From Bacteroidota bacterium (lineage in GTDB: Bacteria; Bacteroidota; Bacteroidia; JABEUT01), in assembly GCA_013289475.1 (NCBI GenBank), contig JABCZW010000025.1, positions 1-32,556 of the forward strand: a stretch of 32,556 bases of DNA. The letters run 5' to 3'. Position 1 is the first letter of the stretch; each line of letters opens with the position of its first letter. The notes beneath the pieces are model-generated. The model made no database searches. It saw only the letters and a program-made list of their open reading frames with translations, and was not told where the DNA came from. Shown one piece after another: positions 16,127-25,700 of the stretch. A program made the position numbers and the translations under genes.

Positions 16127-17497
16127 TTAACGATTCTCTTTAATGTCAAATACTGAGACATTGTAATAAGTATCACTAACCACGTAGTTGTATTTCTTCA
16201 TTATATAGCTTTTTATTGCAGTATCCGATACTATCAGTTTAGTATTGGGCTTTATTCCTGTAGTATCTACTAAATAAAGATTTTGGTTGTCTTCTTTTAG
16301 TTTGTATTTGTAAAATAATGGCTGACCTATATACCAGTCATCACTCACATAATAGTTGTTGAAATTAAACCCTTCATTTTCTTTCATAAATAAATAATCG
16401 GCCACGCGCTCCAGTTTTCTTTCTCCTTCAGTTCTGTTATTTGTCATAGATTGTTTAATTGCAAAATAAAGCGGTATAGAAAAAAGCAATACGATCACAA
16501 ATGGAAACCGTATTGTATTTGGATTAAAATACTTCAGCCTTTTTATGCAGTAATAAATTCCATAACCTGCAACAATTGCCATATAGGGGTATAGCGGCAT
16601 ATCGTACCATTCGAGTTTGGTAGATGAAAAGGAAATAATTAAAAGCTGGGAAAGTATTAGTGATATGCTCCAGGCCAAAACCATTTTTAATTTAGGTTTA
16701 CGTCTGTGATGCCACAATAAAAAGACACCTAATAAGAAGAATGCAACCCAACACGAAAAGCGGGAATTATAAAAGTTATTAAAGAAAAAATCGGAAGGTT
16801 CATTATGCCCTTCAATAGCATTGGTAAGCCTTAGTATATCATTGTTAAGCATGCTGCTTATATAGGCGGGGTCATTAAATTGCCTTGATAAAATGAAGAA
16901 AGCGCTTATAAGTAAAAATGCAAATAAGCCCAGGTAGAATCCTTTTGAAAGCAAAATATCTTTCACTTTCTTTTGATAGAGGATTATGAAAATATGTGCG
17001 GGTATAAACAAAAGTGCCGCTATACTTTTGGTGCCAAACGCAAGTCCTAAAAAGATGAAGTACAAAAAGATATTCTGGTCTCTGTTCTCTTTTTTGTATG
17101 CATAATAAAACAAGTAAGTGTTTGACAGGAATAGAAACAGGGTTAGTACCGAATCTGGTTCACCGGTGCGTGCAGTGTGAAAATGCACAAAGCCAATAGA
17201 GGTAATAAGCACACAAAATGCGCACCAGGCCCAAGCAACAGAACTGATTTTTTTTATAAATGCAAAAACAAAATAAGCTGTCAGTATTCCTGCAATGGCA
17301 GAGGGTAGGCGTATAGCTAATTCATTGTAGCCAAGAGTTGTAATACTAAACATTTGAATCCAGCGGGTTAAAAGAGGTTTGCTTGTTAAATAGTCAATAT
17401 TGCCACAGAAATATGGCAAAGTAATGATGGCCATGAAGCATTTCGTAAGCATTAATGGCATATGTTGATTCGTCCCACGGCCGAATGGCAAATGCAT
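16127..17497 (-). CDS. GT39/PMT-like membrane glycosyltransferase, main part of a frameshifted gene
   Basis: An open frame of 456 codons, but the real family homology begins only at GNIDYLTSKPLLTRW (from about 17407 downward). The residues before it are an artefact of reading the wrong frame. The product has about nine to ten hydrophobic segments, plus the family elements NELAIRLPSAIAGIL and RTGEPDSVLTLFLFL, and a periplasmic C-terminal tail. Such enzymes transfer a sugar from a polyprenyl-phosphate donor at the outer face of the inner membrane. The missing first segment, with the catalytic Asp-Glu, is intact in another frame just upstream (17394-17537). A single extra base near 17396-17440 explains this. 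Either the gene is inactive or the sequence has an indel error. It is followed by convergent ahcY. Confidence 0.72.
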   Translation of the reverse strand: MHLPFGRGTNQHMPLMLTKCFMAIITLPYFCGNIDYLTSKPLLTRWIQMFSITTLGYNELAIRLPSAIAGILTAYFVFAFIKKISSVAWAWCAFCVLITSIGFVHFHTARTGEPDSVLTLFLFLSNTYLFYYAYKKENRDQNIFLYFIFLGLAFGTKSIAALLFIPAHIFIILYQKKVKDILLSKGFYLGLFAFLLISAFFILSRQFNDPAYISSMLNNDILRLTNAIEGHNEPSDFFFNNFYNSRFSCWVAFFLLGVFLLWHHRRKPKLKMVLAWSISLILSQLLIISFSSTKLEWYDMPLYPYMAIVAGYGIYYCIKRLKYFNPNTIRFPFVIVLLFSIPLYFAIKQSMTNNRTEGERKLERVADYLFMKENEGFNFNNYYVSDDWYIGQPLFYKYKLKEDNQNLYLVDTTGIKPNTKLIVSDTAIKSYIMKKYNYVVSDTYYNVSVFDIKENR

Positions 17498-17537
17498 TTA
17501 ATTTCAAAAGGAAAATAAAGTAAAGCAATGAAACCAT
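17394..17537 (-). pseudogene. Out-of-frame N-terminal fragment of the GT39-like glycosyltransferase
   Basis: From ATG at 17537 the frame encodes 47 residues: a first membrane segment (MVSLLYFIFLLKLNAFA), then IRPWDESTYAINAYEMLHG, and stops at TGA 17394-17396. The WDES motif with following YA and YEML is the conserved first periplasmic loop of GT39-type enzymes, where the Asp is catalytic. It continues in homology, but not in frame, into the 16127-17497 frame, whose aspartate codon of GNIDYL overlaps this stop. The frame is open upstream to 17615 without another ATG. It is too short to be found by length-based gene calling. Confidence 0.75.
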
Positions 17538-17642
17538 TACCGCGCCGCCGGTAAGTTTTAACAATTGTTTCTGGGGTGCTTTATTGAGTGTGTTAATAAT
17601 AAGTGGTGGTGTTATTTAGTACTTATAACAATGACTAAGACA

Positions 17643-18095
17643 TTAATTCGAAACGTAAACAATATTGTTTGTTTGGTCGTATGTGGTGTTTGAATAAGCT
17701 TTAAGAGGGCAGGTAGAAGGCCCTTTATTAGGCGAGCCACTTGAAAGTAAAAACGAAGAACCGCAAACAGGGCAGGTAGCAAAAAGGGCTCCTTGTTTTG
17801 CGCTTATAACCGCATTGCCATTCGATTCTCCATCGTAAGGGCATGTACAATCATAGGCTACGAACTGTGCTGTTAAGTAATGATATATCAATACGCCGTG
17901 GTTGGCATAACCACCGCTATAGGTAGCGTTGCCGTTAACAGGGTTCAGTTGAGGGTAGCCCAGGTTAAGATTAACCGAAAAATTTACTGCTGTGTTGGGC
18001 ACACCATTGCAAACAGTTTCTTTTTTACAGCCGCCACCCGGCAATAATAAGGTAACAACAATAAGTAAAAGGCTGAATTTTATTATGCGTTGCAT
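17643..18095 (-). CDS. Rieske-like lipoprotein with four cysteines in place of the 2Cys-2His site
   Basis: A 150-residue lipoprotein. Residues 1-22 are a signal sequence and C23 (PGGGCKK) is the lipid-attachment site. The C-terminal half has the layout of a Rieske cluster-binding fold: YDCTCPYDG (C83, C85), then after 22 residues CPVCGSSFLLSSG (C108, C111), and finally GPSTCPLKAY. This last stretch corresponds to the GPAxxPLxxY ending of Rieske proteins. In classical Rieske proteins the two boxes read C-x-H and C-x-x-H; here both His positions are Cys. It would sit on a membrane facing the periplasm or the surface. The bound metal, if any, is unknown. It is divergent from the Lys-rich protein gene, 48 bases between starts. 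Confidence 0.72.
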   Translation of the reverse strand: MQRIIKFSLLLIVVTLLLPGGGCKKETVCNGVPNTAVNFSVNLNLGYPQLNPVNGNATYSGGYANHGVLIYHYLTAQFVAYDCTCPYDGESNGNAVISAKQGALFATCPVCGSSFLLSSGSPNKGPSTCPLKAYSNTTYDQTNNIVYVSN

Positions 18096-18111
18096 ACTGA
18101 TAAGATAGATA

Positions 18112-18119
18112 CAAAATTA
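18112..18119 (-). promoter_or_regulatory. -7 element for the Rieske-like lipoprotein gene
   Basis: On the minus strand the sequence reads TAATTTTG, matching TAnnTTTG, 16 bases before the ATG at 18095. No TTG at the expected distance. Confidence 0.45.
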
Positions 18120-18122
18120 ACG

Positions 18123-18130
18123 TATTTTTG
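18123..18130 (+). promoter_or_regulatory. -7 element for the Lys-rich protein gene
   Basis: TATTTTTG matches TAnnTTTG, 13 bases before the ATG at 18144. It lies back to back with the opposite-strand box, three bases apart. Confidence 0.45.
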
Positions 18131-18143
18131 TGTTTTGTAGTAT

Positions 18144-18500
18144 ATGAAGCAACTAAAAAGACAATATCCCGGCAAAAGTAAGTGGCGCAGGGCACCTTTG
18201 CTTATATTGTTTGTATTGTTTGCAGCCCTTGCTCATGCCCAGGACCCCAGCGCTACTTTCGATGACCCGAATATGAAGAACCCTGATTCGAAATCGCAAA
18301 GGGCCCTTGCTAAAAAGAAAAAAGCGGAAATGAAGCTGGCTGAAAAGCAGAAAAAGGCTGCTTTGAAGCAGCATATGAAAAACCAGAGTAAGCCTACTCA
18401 AAAACGTATGAAAGAAGATGCAAAAGAAGCAGAACGTAACAGGGATCATAAGCGCGAGCCCTTCTTTAAAAGGCTGTTTGGCAGGAAACCCGGTAAATAG
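18144..18500 (+). CDS. Small exported Lys-rich protein of unknown function
   Basis: A 118-residue protein with an n-region rich in basic residues (MKQLKRQYPGKSKWRR), a hydrophobic core (APLLILFVLFAALA) and a cleavage site after HAQ. The mature part is extremely charged: a Lys/Ala/Glu-rich, probably helical segment (ALAKKKKAEMKLAEKQKKAA), then a basic tail ending FKRLFGRKPGK. There are no cysteines and no known domain. It could bind an anionic surface such as LPS or nucleic acid, but that is only suggested by charge. It is not similar to its neighbours. Confidence 0.65.
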   Translation: MKQLKRQYPGKSKWRRAPLLILFVLFAALAHAQDPSATFDDPNMKNPDSKSQRALAKKKKAEMKLAEKQKKAALKQHMKNQSKPTQKRMKEDAKEAERNRDHKREPFFKRLFGRKPGK

Positions 18501-18951
18501 CTATAAGCTATGAATCATAGGTAATACATGAACAGTATATTGATAGTTAATCGTTTATAATTTATCGTTCGCTGTTCACCCCCCTTTTTTCACCATTCAC
18601 TAACCCACTTACGCCAAACAATAATTATCACTTCTTTTATGTGATTTTTGTGTCTCTATTTGTATCGTGAAAGTGAAAGACATGAAAACGAATCTGAAAT
18701 ACCAGCTAACCAATAAAGTGCTAAAAGCCTTGATAGATACAGATTAAGCGTAAAAATGAGTAATATAGAAAAAAATATGAGAACCTGTAATGAAAAATAT
18801 GATTTTGGATGCAAAACGCCCGCTATTGACGCATGTTTATTGAGTGGTGGTAATATTTGCAAAAAAAATAACAGTTTTTTCACTCCACGGGTTTATCTTT
18901 TTTTAAATTTGCCCGTTGCTTTTAACAAAAATTAACAAACACCTCGTTAGT
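18501..18951. other. 451-base spacer without a convincing gene
   Basis: The stretch holds a small inverted repeat (CTATGA/TCATAG, 18508-18520) and an AT-rich simple-sequence part. It also contains two short open frames: 18682-18747 (21 codons) and 18756-18935 (59 codons, running through the next gene's promoter). Neither has a signal peptide, a domain or a good promoter. The right end carries the TAAATTTG box of the receptor gene. No tRNA or riboswitch-like structure was seen. Confidence 0.6.
18904..18911 (+). promoter_or_regulatory. -7 element of the outer-membrane operon promoter
   Basis: TAAATTTG matches TAnnTTTG and lies 40 bases before the ATG at 18952. This implies a leader of about 34 bases and supports that start over the in-frame ATG at 18916, which would sit about at the transcription start. 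Confidence 0.5.
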
Positions 18952-21900
18952 ATGTTCAAAAAGATACGTCTTACAGTTTTAGGTCTACTCTGTTCAGGTA
19001 TGGCCTTCGCCCAATCTACCGGTAGCATTATAGTGCATATTACCGATTCGGCTAAAAAAGCTGATATGCCATTTGTTAACGTAATAGTTACCAGGGGCGG
19101 CGAACAAATGGGCGCAGGTACCACCGACCTTGACGGTAATCTTGAAATTAAACCCTTAGATCCTGGGCAATATGATATTAAAGCTGTGTGGACAGGCTAC
19201 CACGATTTTAATGAATCTGGCATTACTGTAATTCCTAATACTCCCGTGCACATTGCCATTAAAATGATAGATGCATCAATTAAGATGAAGGAAGCGGTAG
19301 TAATATACACACGCCCGATTACCGACCGTATAGGAAGTTTTGATAAAAAAGATTTAGATGCCAATCCATTAAAAGGAAGTGACCCGCTTAACATGGTGGC
19401 TATGACCCCCGGCGCTACCCAAACCGATATTAACCAACCTTTACACCTTGGTGGTGGCCGTACTGAAAATAACCAGGTGATAATTGACGGTATGAAAATT
19501 ACTGCCGATCAGAACGGCGGAGGTTTGCCACAAGGTATGATTGGTGAAATAAATACTTACATTGGTGGTGTACCGGCTAAATATGGCGATGCTACAGGTG
19601 GTATTATTGAAATTAACACCATCAATGCTTCTCCTAAATTTTTTGGCTCTGCTGAAGCTATCACTTCAGAAGCACTTGATGCATTTGGGTATAATGACTT
19701 TAACTTTGTTATTGGTGGCCCAATATGGGCTAAAAGAGATTCTGCCGGTAAAAAAAGCCCGAATACATATCCTACCCTTAACTTTATTCTTGGCGGCGAA
19801 TTAAGTTATAACAAAGATGCTGAACCAAGTTTTGTTGGCGGTTATTATGTAAACAGCGATAAGCTTACTAGCCTGCAAAATACTCCTTTAATTCCAAATC
19901 CGCTTGGTGGTTTTAACCGTTCAGCTGAATATATTACCAATGCCGATATATACCATTCTGCAGCAAGGCAAAATGATGCATTGCAATCAATTTCTGCTAA
20001 CGGAAAGATCGATTTCAGGGTTACCCCTCTGGTTACAGTTACTGCGGGTGGATCTTACCAATATACTTACAGGCACGATTTTGAATCTGTTTATGAATTG
20101 TTCAACTCTATAGAAGATCCGCTGGATATTACCACCGCTTATCGTGGTTTTATACGTTTAAGGCAGCGTTTTGCTACTGCACCTGCCGATAAAAACGGCA
20201 AGCCTGCGCTTATTCAAAATGCATATTATACTTTGCAGGCCGAATACGGAAACACATACCATGTTATTGAAAACACAAATTTCCAGGACAGCTACTTTGA
20301 CTATGGTTATGTAGGTAAATTTACCCAGTACGAAGTTCCTCAATACAATACATTCCTGACGAACGGTAAAAAAGGACCAGGGTATTATCAAACAGGTTTC
20401 AGAGATTCAATTCTTACCTATACCCCCGGAACCCAGAACCCTTTAATGGCCAACTATACTACCGATGTATACAACTTTGTTGGCGCACAAAACGTTAACA
20501 ACTCAAATATTATAGAGCAGAACCTCGGGCTTATGAATGGCGATGCAGTATCAAACGTATATTCACTTTGGTATAATACAGGCAGGTCTTATCCAAGCTA
20601 CCAGAAACAAAATAGCAGCCACTTCAGGTTCACCGCAAACTTTTCTGCTACTATAAAGAACAACGATATACAGGTAGGTTTTGAGTACGAACAAAACATT
20701 ATAAGTTTCTTCAGTCTTAGCGCACCTTCGCTCTGGGGTATTATGCGCCAGAACACAAATACGCAAATTTCTCAGATGGATACTGCTAACCCTTACGTTG
20801 CTTCATCAGGTTTATATAATACCTACGGATATAACAGGTTATACAATCCTGCTGTACAAAGCCAGTTTGATAAGAGTTTGCGTAAAAAACTCGGCCTTGC
20901 TGTGAACAGCACCCAATGGCTCGACCCGGATTCTTATTCACCAAGCATGTATTCGCTTGATATGTTTAGCGCCAGTGACCTGCTTAACAATGGTAGCCAG
21001 ATTGTAAGTTACTATGGTTATGACTATAAGGGCGACATGACAAGCGGCACCCCAAGTATTGACGACTTTTTTAATAAACGCGATGCTAATGGTAACCTGT
21101 ATTACCCGGTTGCACCATACCATCCTATATATATAGCAGGTTATATTCAGGACCACTTTGAGTTTAAGAGTTTAAGGTTTGACGTGGGCGTTCGTATCGA
21201 CAGGTTCGATGCTAACCAACCGGTGTTAAAAGACCCTTACCTGCTTTACCCTGCTAAAACAGTATCAGAGGTTAAAGGTACCCCGCTGGGAGAAAATATC
21301 CCGGGTAATCTTAACGGCAATGATGTAGTGTACGTTAATAATTCACAAAGCCCTACTGCAATTGTTGGATACCGTAATGGCGGTACATGGTACGATGCAG
21401 GAGGAAATATAATTACCGACCCTACTGTTTTGGCTTCGGCAACATCAACCGGTAATATTCAGCCTTACCTCGAAAATCCGAACCAGACATCAATTAACTC
21501 AAATGCATTTACAACATACACCCCACAGGTAAGTGTTATGCCTCGTATTGCATTCTCTTTCCCTATATCTGATATGGCAGCCTTTTTTGCCCACTACGAT
21601 ATTTTGACAGAGCGCCCTCCTGGAATCGGCTATAACTTATTCCTCCCTACACAATACATATTTATACAAAGTAATGTTGGTGGTATAATTAACAACCCGA
21701 ACCTGAAACCTGTTGAAACAACAGATTATGAATTGGGCTTTACCCAGGCGCTTAATGAAAGGAAGACCACTGCGCTTACCCTTTCTGCCTTTTACCGCGC
21801 ACCAAGGAACGAAATTGAAACATACCGCTTCCTTGATGCTTATCCTGTAAGTTACCTGGCATATAATAACATTGACTTTGGTACCATTAAGGGTTTAACA

Positions 21901-22650
21901 TTAGCATATACTCTTAGCCGTGTTGGCGATTTTAAAATGAGGGCTTCTTATACCCTTCAATTTGCAACAGGTACAGGTTCAGGCCCTCAGTCGGGTTATA
22001 ACCTGGCTAACTCGGGCAATCCTAACCTGCAAATACCTATTCCGCTCGATTTCGACCAACGCCACACCATACAGATCAACCTCGATTACCACTTTGCATC
22101 AGGACAAGGTATGTATGACGGGCCAACCATTATGTCGCATAGCGGTAAAAGCACAGAAATACTTGCAAACGCAGGTATTAACCTGAACTTTGTTGCTAGC
22201 TCGGGCACACCATATACCGTACAGGGTAATGCTACAGAAGGTGACCCTAACTCACAAAACGTGGGTATTGGTATAGCACAACACTATTCATTAGTGGGTA
22301 GTGTTAACGGCTCTAACTTACCATGGCAGTATCGTGTAGATATGAAGATTGATAAGGACTTCCCTTTAACTATTAAAGGAAAGGATAAGGATCAGGAAGG
22401 GCATAAATGCGACATATTAGTTTACCTTACCATTACCAACCTGCTTAATTCTATGAATATACTTAATGTATACCATTATACAAGCAGCCCTACCGATGAT
22501 GGTTATTTGGCATCAGGAGCGGGCCAGCAAGCAATACCTGCACAAACATCTCCGCAGGCTTTTGTTGACCAGTATAAAATAAAAGAACAGGATCCTACTT
22601 ATTTATCTTTACCAAGGACCATCCGTCTTGGTGTAAGCTTTAACTTCTAA
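18952..22650 (+). CDS. TonB-dependent receptor with N-terminal carboxypeptidase-regulatory-like domain
   Basis: The start at 18952 gives the signal peptide MFKKIRLTVLGLLCSGMAFA and a 1,232-residue protein. A carboxypeptidase D regulatory-like domain spans residues ~23-105 (FVNVIVTRGGEQMGAGTTD, then LDPGQYDIKAVWTGY). The plug domain lies at ~120-225 (LHLGGGRTENNQVIIDGMKI, then YIGGVPAKYGDATGGIIEI). The remainder is a large barrel ending in TIRLGVSFNF. The layout is that of SusC-like and related receptors that import ligands using TonB energy, but no SusD lipoprotein follows. Instead the next genes encode a giant T9SS-type cargo and a PorV-like protein. That arrangement suggests a role linked to surface display or handling of that protein rather than simple nutrient uptake. 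The operon is on one strand with a 52-base gap to the next gene. Confidence 0.88.
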   Translation: MFKKIRLTVLGLLCSGMAFAQSTGSIIVHITDSAKKADMPFVNVIVTRGGEQMGAGTTDLDGNLEIKPLDPGQYDIKAVWTGYHDFNESGITVIPNTPVHIAIKMIDASIKMKEAVVIYTRPITDRIGSFDKKDLDANPLKGSDPLNMVAMTPGATQTDINQPLHLGGGRTENNQVIIDGMKITADQNGGGLPQGMIGEINTYIGGVPAKYGDATGGIIEINTINASPKFFGSAEAITSEALDAFGYNDFNFVIGGPIWAKRDSAGKKSPNTYPTLNFILGGELSYNKDAEPSFVGGYYVNSDKLTSLQNTPLIPNPLGGFNRSAEYITNADIYHSAARQNDALQSISANGKIDFRVTPLVTVTAGGSYQYTYRHDFESVYELFNSIEDPLDITTAYRGFIRLRQRFATAPADKNGKPALIQNAYYTLQAEYGNTYHVIENTNFQDSYFDYGYVGKFTQYEVPQYNTFLTNGKKGPGYYQTGFRDSILTYTPGTQNPLMANYTTDVYNFVGAQNVNNSNIIEQNLGLMNGDAVSNVYSLWYNTGRSYPSYQKQNSSHFRFTANFSATIKNNDIQVGFEYEQNIISFFSLSAPSLWGIMRQNTNTQISQMDTANPYVASSGLYNTYGYNRLYNPAVQSQFDKSLRKKLGLAVNSTQWLDPDSYSPSMYSLDMFSASDLLNNGSQIVSYYGYDYKGDMTSGTPSIDDFFNKRDANGNLYYPVAPYHPIYIAGYIQDHFEFKSLRFDVGVRIDRFDANQPVLKDPYLLYPAKTVSEVKGTPLGENIPGNLNGNDVVYVNNSQSPTAIVGYRNGGTWYDAGGNIITDPTVLASATSTGNIQPYLENPNQTSINSNAFTTYTPQVSVMPRIAFSFPISDMAAFFAHYDILTERPPGIGYNLFLPTQYIFIQSNVGGIINNPNLKPVETTDYELGFTQALNERKTTALTLSAFYRAPRNEIETYRFLDAYPVSYLAYNNIDFGTIKGLTLAYTLSRVGDFKMRASYTLQFATGTGSGPQSGYNLANSGNPNLQIPIPLDFDQRHTIQINLDYHFASGQGMYDGPTIMSHSGKSTEILANAGINLNFVASSGTPYTVQGNATEGDPNSQNVGIGIAQHYSLVGSVNGSNLPWQYRVDMKIDKDFPLTIKGKDKDQEGHKCDILVYLTITNLLNSMNILNVYHYTSSPTDDGYLASGAGQQAIPAQTSPQAFVDQYKIKEQDPTYLSLPRTIRLGVSFNF

Positions 22651-22702
22651 CATAAACGAAATAAAGTGTATTATGATAAATACATTGCTAAAACCCTCAA
22701 AG

Positions 22703-25700
22703 ATGAACTACACTAAAAGAGCTTTACTCTCTTTGGTTATTGCTGCCGCAATTTGTAATACGGCGGACGCTAAAGAAAATATAGGCACCCATGCTGTAAA
22801 GCGTGCCCTTGCTACGGGTTGTGCGGTTGATGCCGGCGCTGCTTACATGCAGATAAATAATATACGTGCCCGTATAATGGACGAAGGTGACATGTGGTGG
22901 GATCCGGGAGTGGGGTTACCACGTTATTATGCACCTGCTGCAGGTAACAAATCTTCTTTGTTTGCCGGCTCTTTGTGGGTTGGCGGTATTGATGCGGGCG
23001 GACAGCTTAAAGTTGCTGCTATGACCTACCGCCAGAATGGTGAAGACTTTTGGACAGGCCCTATATATTCAGGATTTCAAATATCTCCGTCTCAGTGCTT
23101 ACAGTGGGATAAAATGTTTTATGTAACAAGGGCTGAAGTTGATAACTGGTATGCCAGTGGCCCTACCTATGGTACTCCTCCTTCTGATATAGCCAACTGG
23201 CCGGGTAACAGCCCTAACCCAGGTGGTGGAATGCTTGCGCCATATGTTGACGATGCATTAAGTGGGGATGGTACGTATGATCCGGGACCTGGTCAAGGTG
23301 ATTATCCAGCTTATGACTTAACCGGTACTGCCACAAATACCAAGGGGCATATTTTTGGTGATGCTACATTGTGGTGGGTTATTAACGATATTGGTAATAC
23401 ACACACCGAATCGGGTGGTGTTGCTATAGGCTTAGAGGTTAGGTCGCAATGTTTTGCGTTCCAAACCAACGATGCCATTAATAATATGACCTTTTATAAT
23501 TATGAAATTATTAACCAGTCTACCTACCAGGTTAACAACACTTACTTTGGCGCATGGGTTGACCCTGACCTTGGTAATGGTGGTGATGACTATGTAGGTT
23601 GCGATGTTGGCCGCAGCATGGGCTATTGTTATAATGGTGAATGTAATGACCCTGACGGTAGCGGACAGTTTGCCGGAGAATTAGGTTATGGTAACGACCC
23701 GCCTGCAGTAGGTGCGGTTTTCTTCCAGGGCCCTATTGCCGATAAAGGCGATAAGAGCTGCTATATTAAGACAGTAGACAGCGAACAATGTATTGGTATG
23801 GCTAAGTTTGTATACTATAACAACGATTTTACTGTACAGGGTAACCCGACCAGGGCATCTGACTATTATAACTACCTGCGCGGTATGTGGCAGGATGGCA
23901 GCCACATGACCTATGGCGGAAATGGCTACCAGACAAGTTCTACACCTGCTAATTATATGTTCTGCTGGACACCCGGTGGCGCTTGTTCTGCCAGTGCTAT
24001 AAATACTGACTCGGCAGGTTGCGGTACTAACGGAGTAAAACAATCGGTGGAGTGGGATGAAAATGCTGCAGGTAACCTGCCTGGTGACAGACGTTGGTTA
24101 CAATCTGCCGGGCCTTTTACCTTGGCGCCTGGTGCTGTTAACTACATTACTGTAGGTATGGTATGGGATCAGCCAGCCACACCTAATCAATGTAATGTTG
24201 CTCCAATATGCCTTATACAACAAGATGCCGACCTTGCACAGGCTTTGTTTAATAATAACTTTAAAGTGCTTGATGGACCTGATGCCCCTGATTTGAACAT
24301 ACAGGAACTTAAGAACGAATTGGTTATTACAATAGGTAATAAAAAAACCTCTAATAACTTTAATGAGGGTTATAGCCAGGTATCTCCAACTATTATTACA
24401 TCTAAGGATAATACATATAAGTTCGAGGGTTACGAAATATTCCAGGTAATAGACTCAACTGTTACCGGTACCGACATTCTTAACCCTACTAAAGCCCGCC
24501 TTGTGGCTGAGTGTGATATTAAGAACGGAGTAAGTACTTTGATCAATTATGTGTATAACAGTACTGTTGGCGGTGTTGTTCCTACCCTTGAAGTTTCGGG
24601 CCAGGACAAAGGCATACAACACTCATTCGATGTTAAAACAGACCTGTTCCAGCAAGATAATATTTCAACGCTGGTGAATGACAGGCCTTATTATTACATG
24701 GCAATTGCTTATGCATATAATAATTATGCTACTTACAATCCAAGTAGTCCGAGCCCTGATAAAGGCCAAAAATTGCCTTATTTGCAAGGCCGTAAGAACA
24801 TAAAAGTTTATCATGGTTACCCGCATATACCTTCTGCCCAAAGCTATGGCACCATTCAAAATTCGAGCTATGGCAGCGGTCCTGCTATTACTCGTATAGA
24901 AGGCCACGGTAACGGAAACAATGTGTTGCAAATGGATCCTACGAGCATGAATTATATTTTATTGCACGATACCATGGCGCACCCTACATATTTACCGGGT
25001 CATGGCCCTATCGATGTAAAGGTGGTTGATCCGCTGAGTGTGGTAGATGGTAATTTTGTACTGAAAATTCATCCTAATTATTCGGTTAATATTGACAATA
25101 ATGCATACTGGGAATTGGATGACCTTACCAGGGGTTGGGTATTTTGGTCAGATGTGCCTATCGGTACTCCTAACGAGCAGATACTTCCTCAGTATGGTAT
25201 TTCAATATCTATTCCTAATATTCCATACCCTTCAGGAGGTTACAACGGGGTTATTGATTCTGCTTGCAGTCTTCAATTTGCAGATAACACCAAAGAATGG
25301 TTAAGCGGCGTACCTTGTTCTTTACCCGGTACATCACCATACTTCTGGATTCGTTCCGGTACTAACATTGATAGAAACTGTGCCGATAACCAGGCCTTTA
25401 ATTCTTACCCGGTTAATACGTCTAACCCTTGTCCAAGCCAAATACAGCCTAATGGCTTCTTCGATTCGCACTTATATTACGACCAGATCATTGGTGGTAT
25501 AGTGGCTCCGTTTGGCTTATGTGCCCAATCTGATCCAAGTCTATATTGCGATAATGGACCTGGTTTCCCTGTTATGGATTCTATTGCCAACGTAGCAAGT
25601 GTTGATATTGTAATAACATCCGACACTTCTAAATGGACTCGTTGCGTAGTATTTGAAATGCAGGATGAAACTGCTCTTTCTGAAGGGCACGTTAAAAAAT

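Noticed and set aside
18682..18747. 21-codon open frame beginning MKTNLKYQLTNK
   Set aside because: Too short to judge; only an imperfect -7-like sequence upstream and no conservation that can be tested here.
18756..18935. 59-codon open frame on the plus strand before the receptor gene
   Set aside because: No signal peptide, no known motif, AT-driven composition in its second half, and it runs through the -7 box and leader of the next gene.
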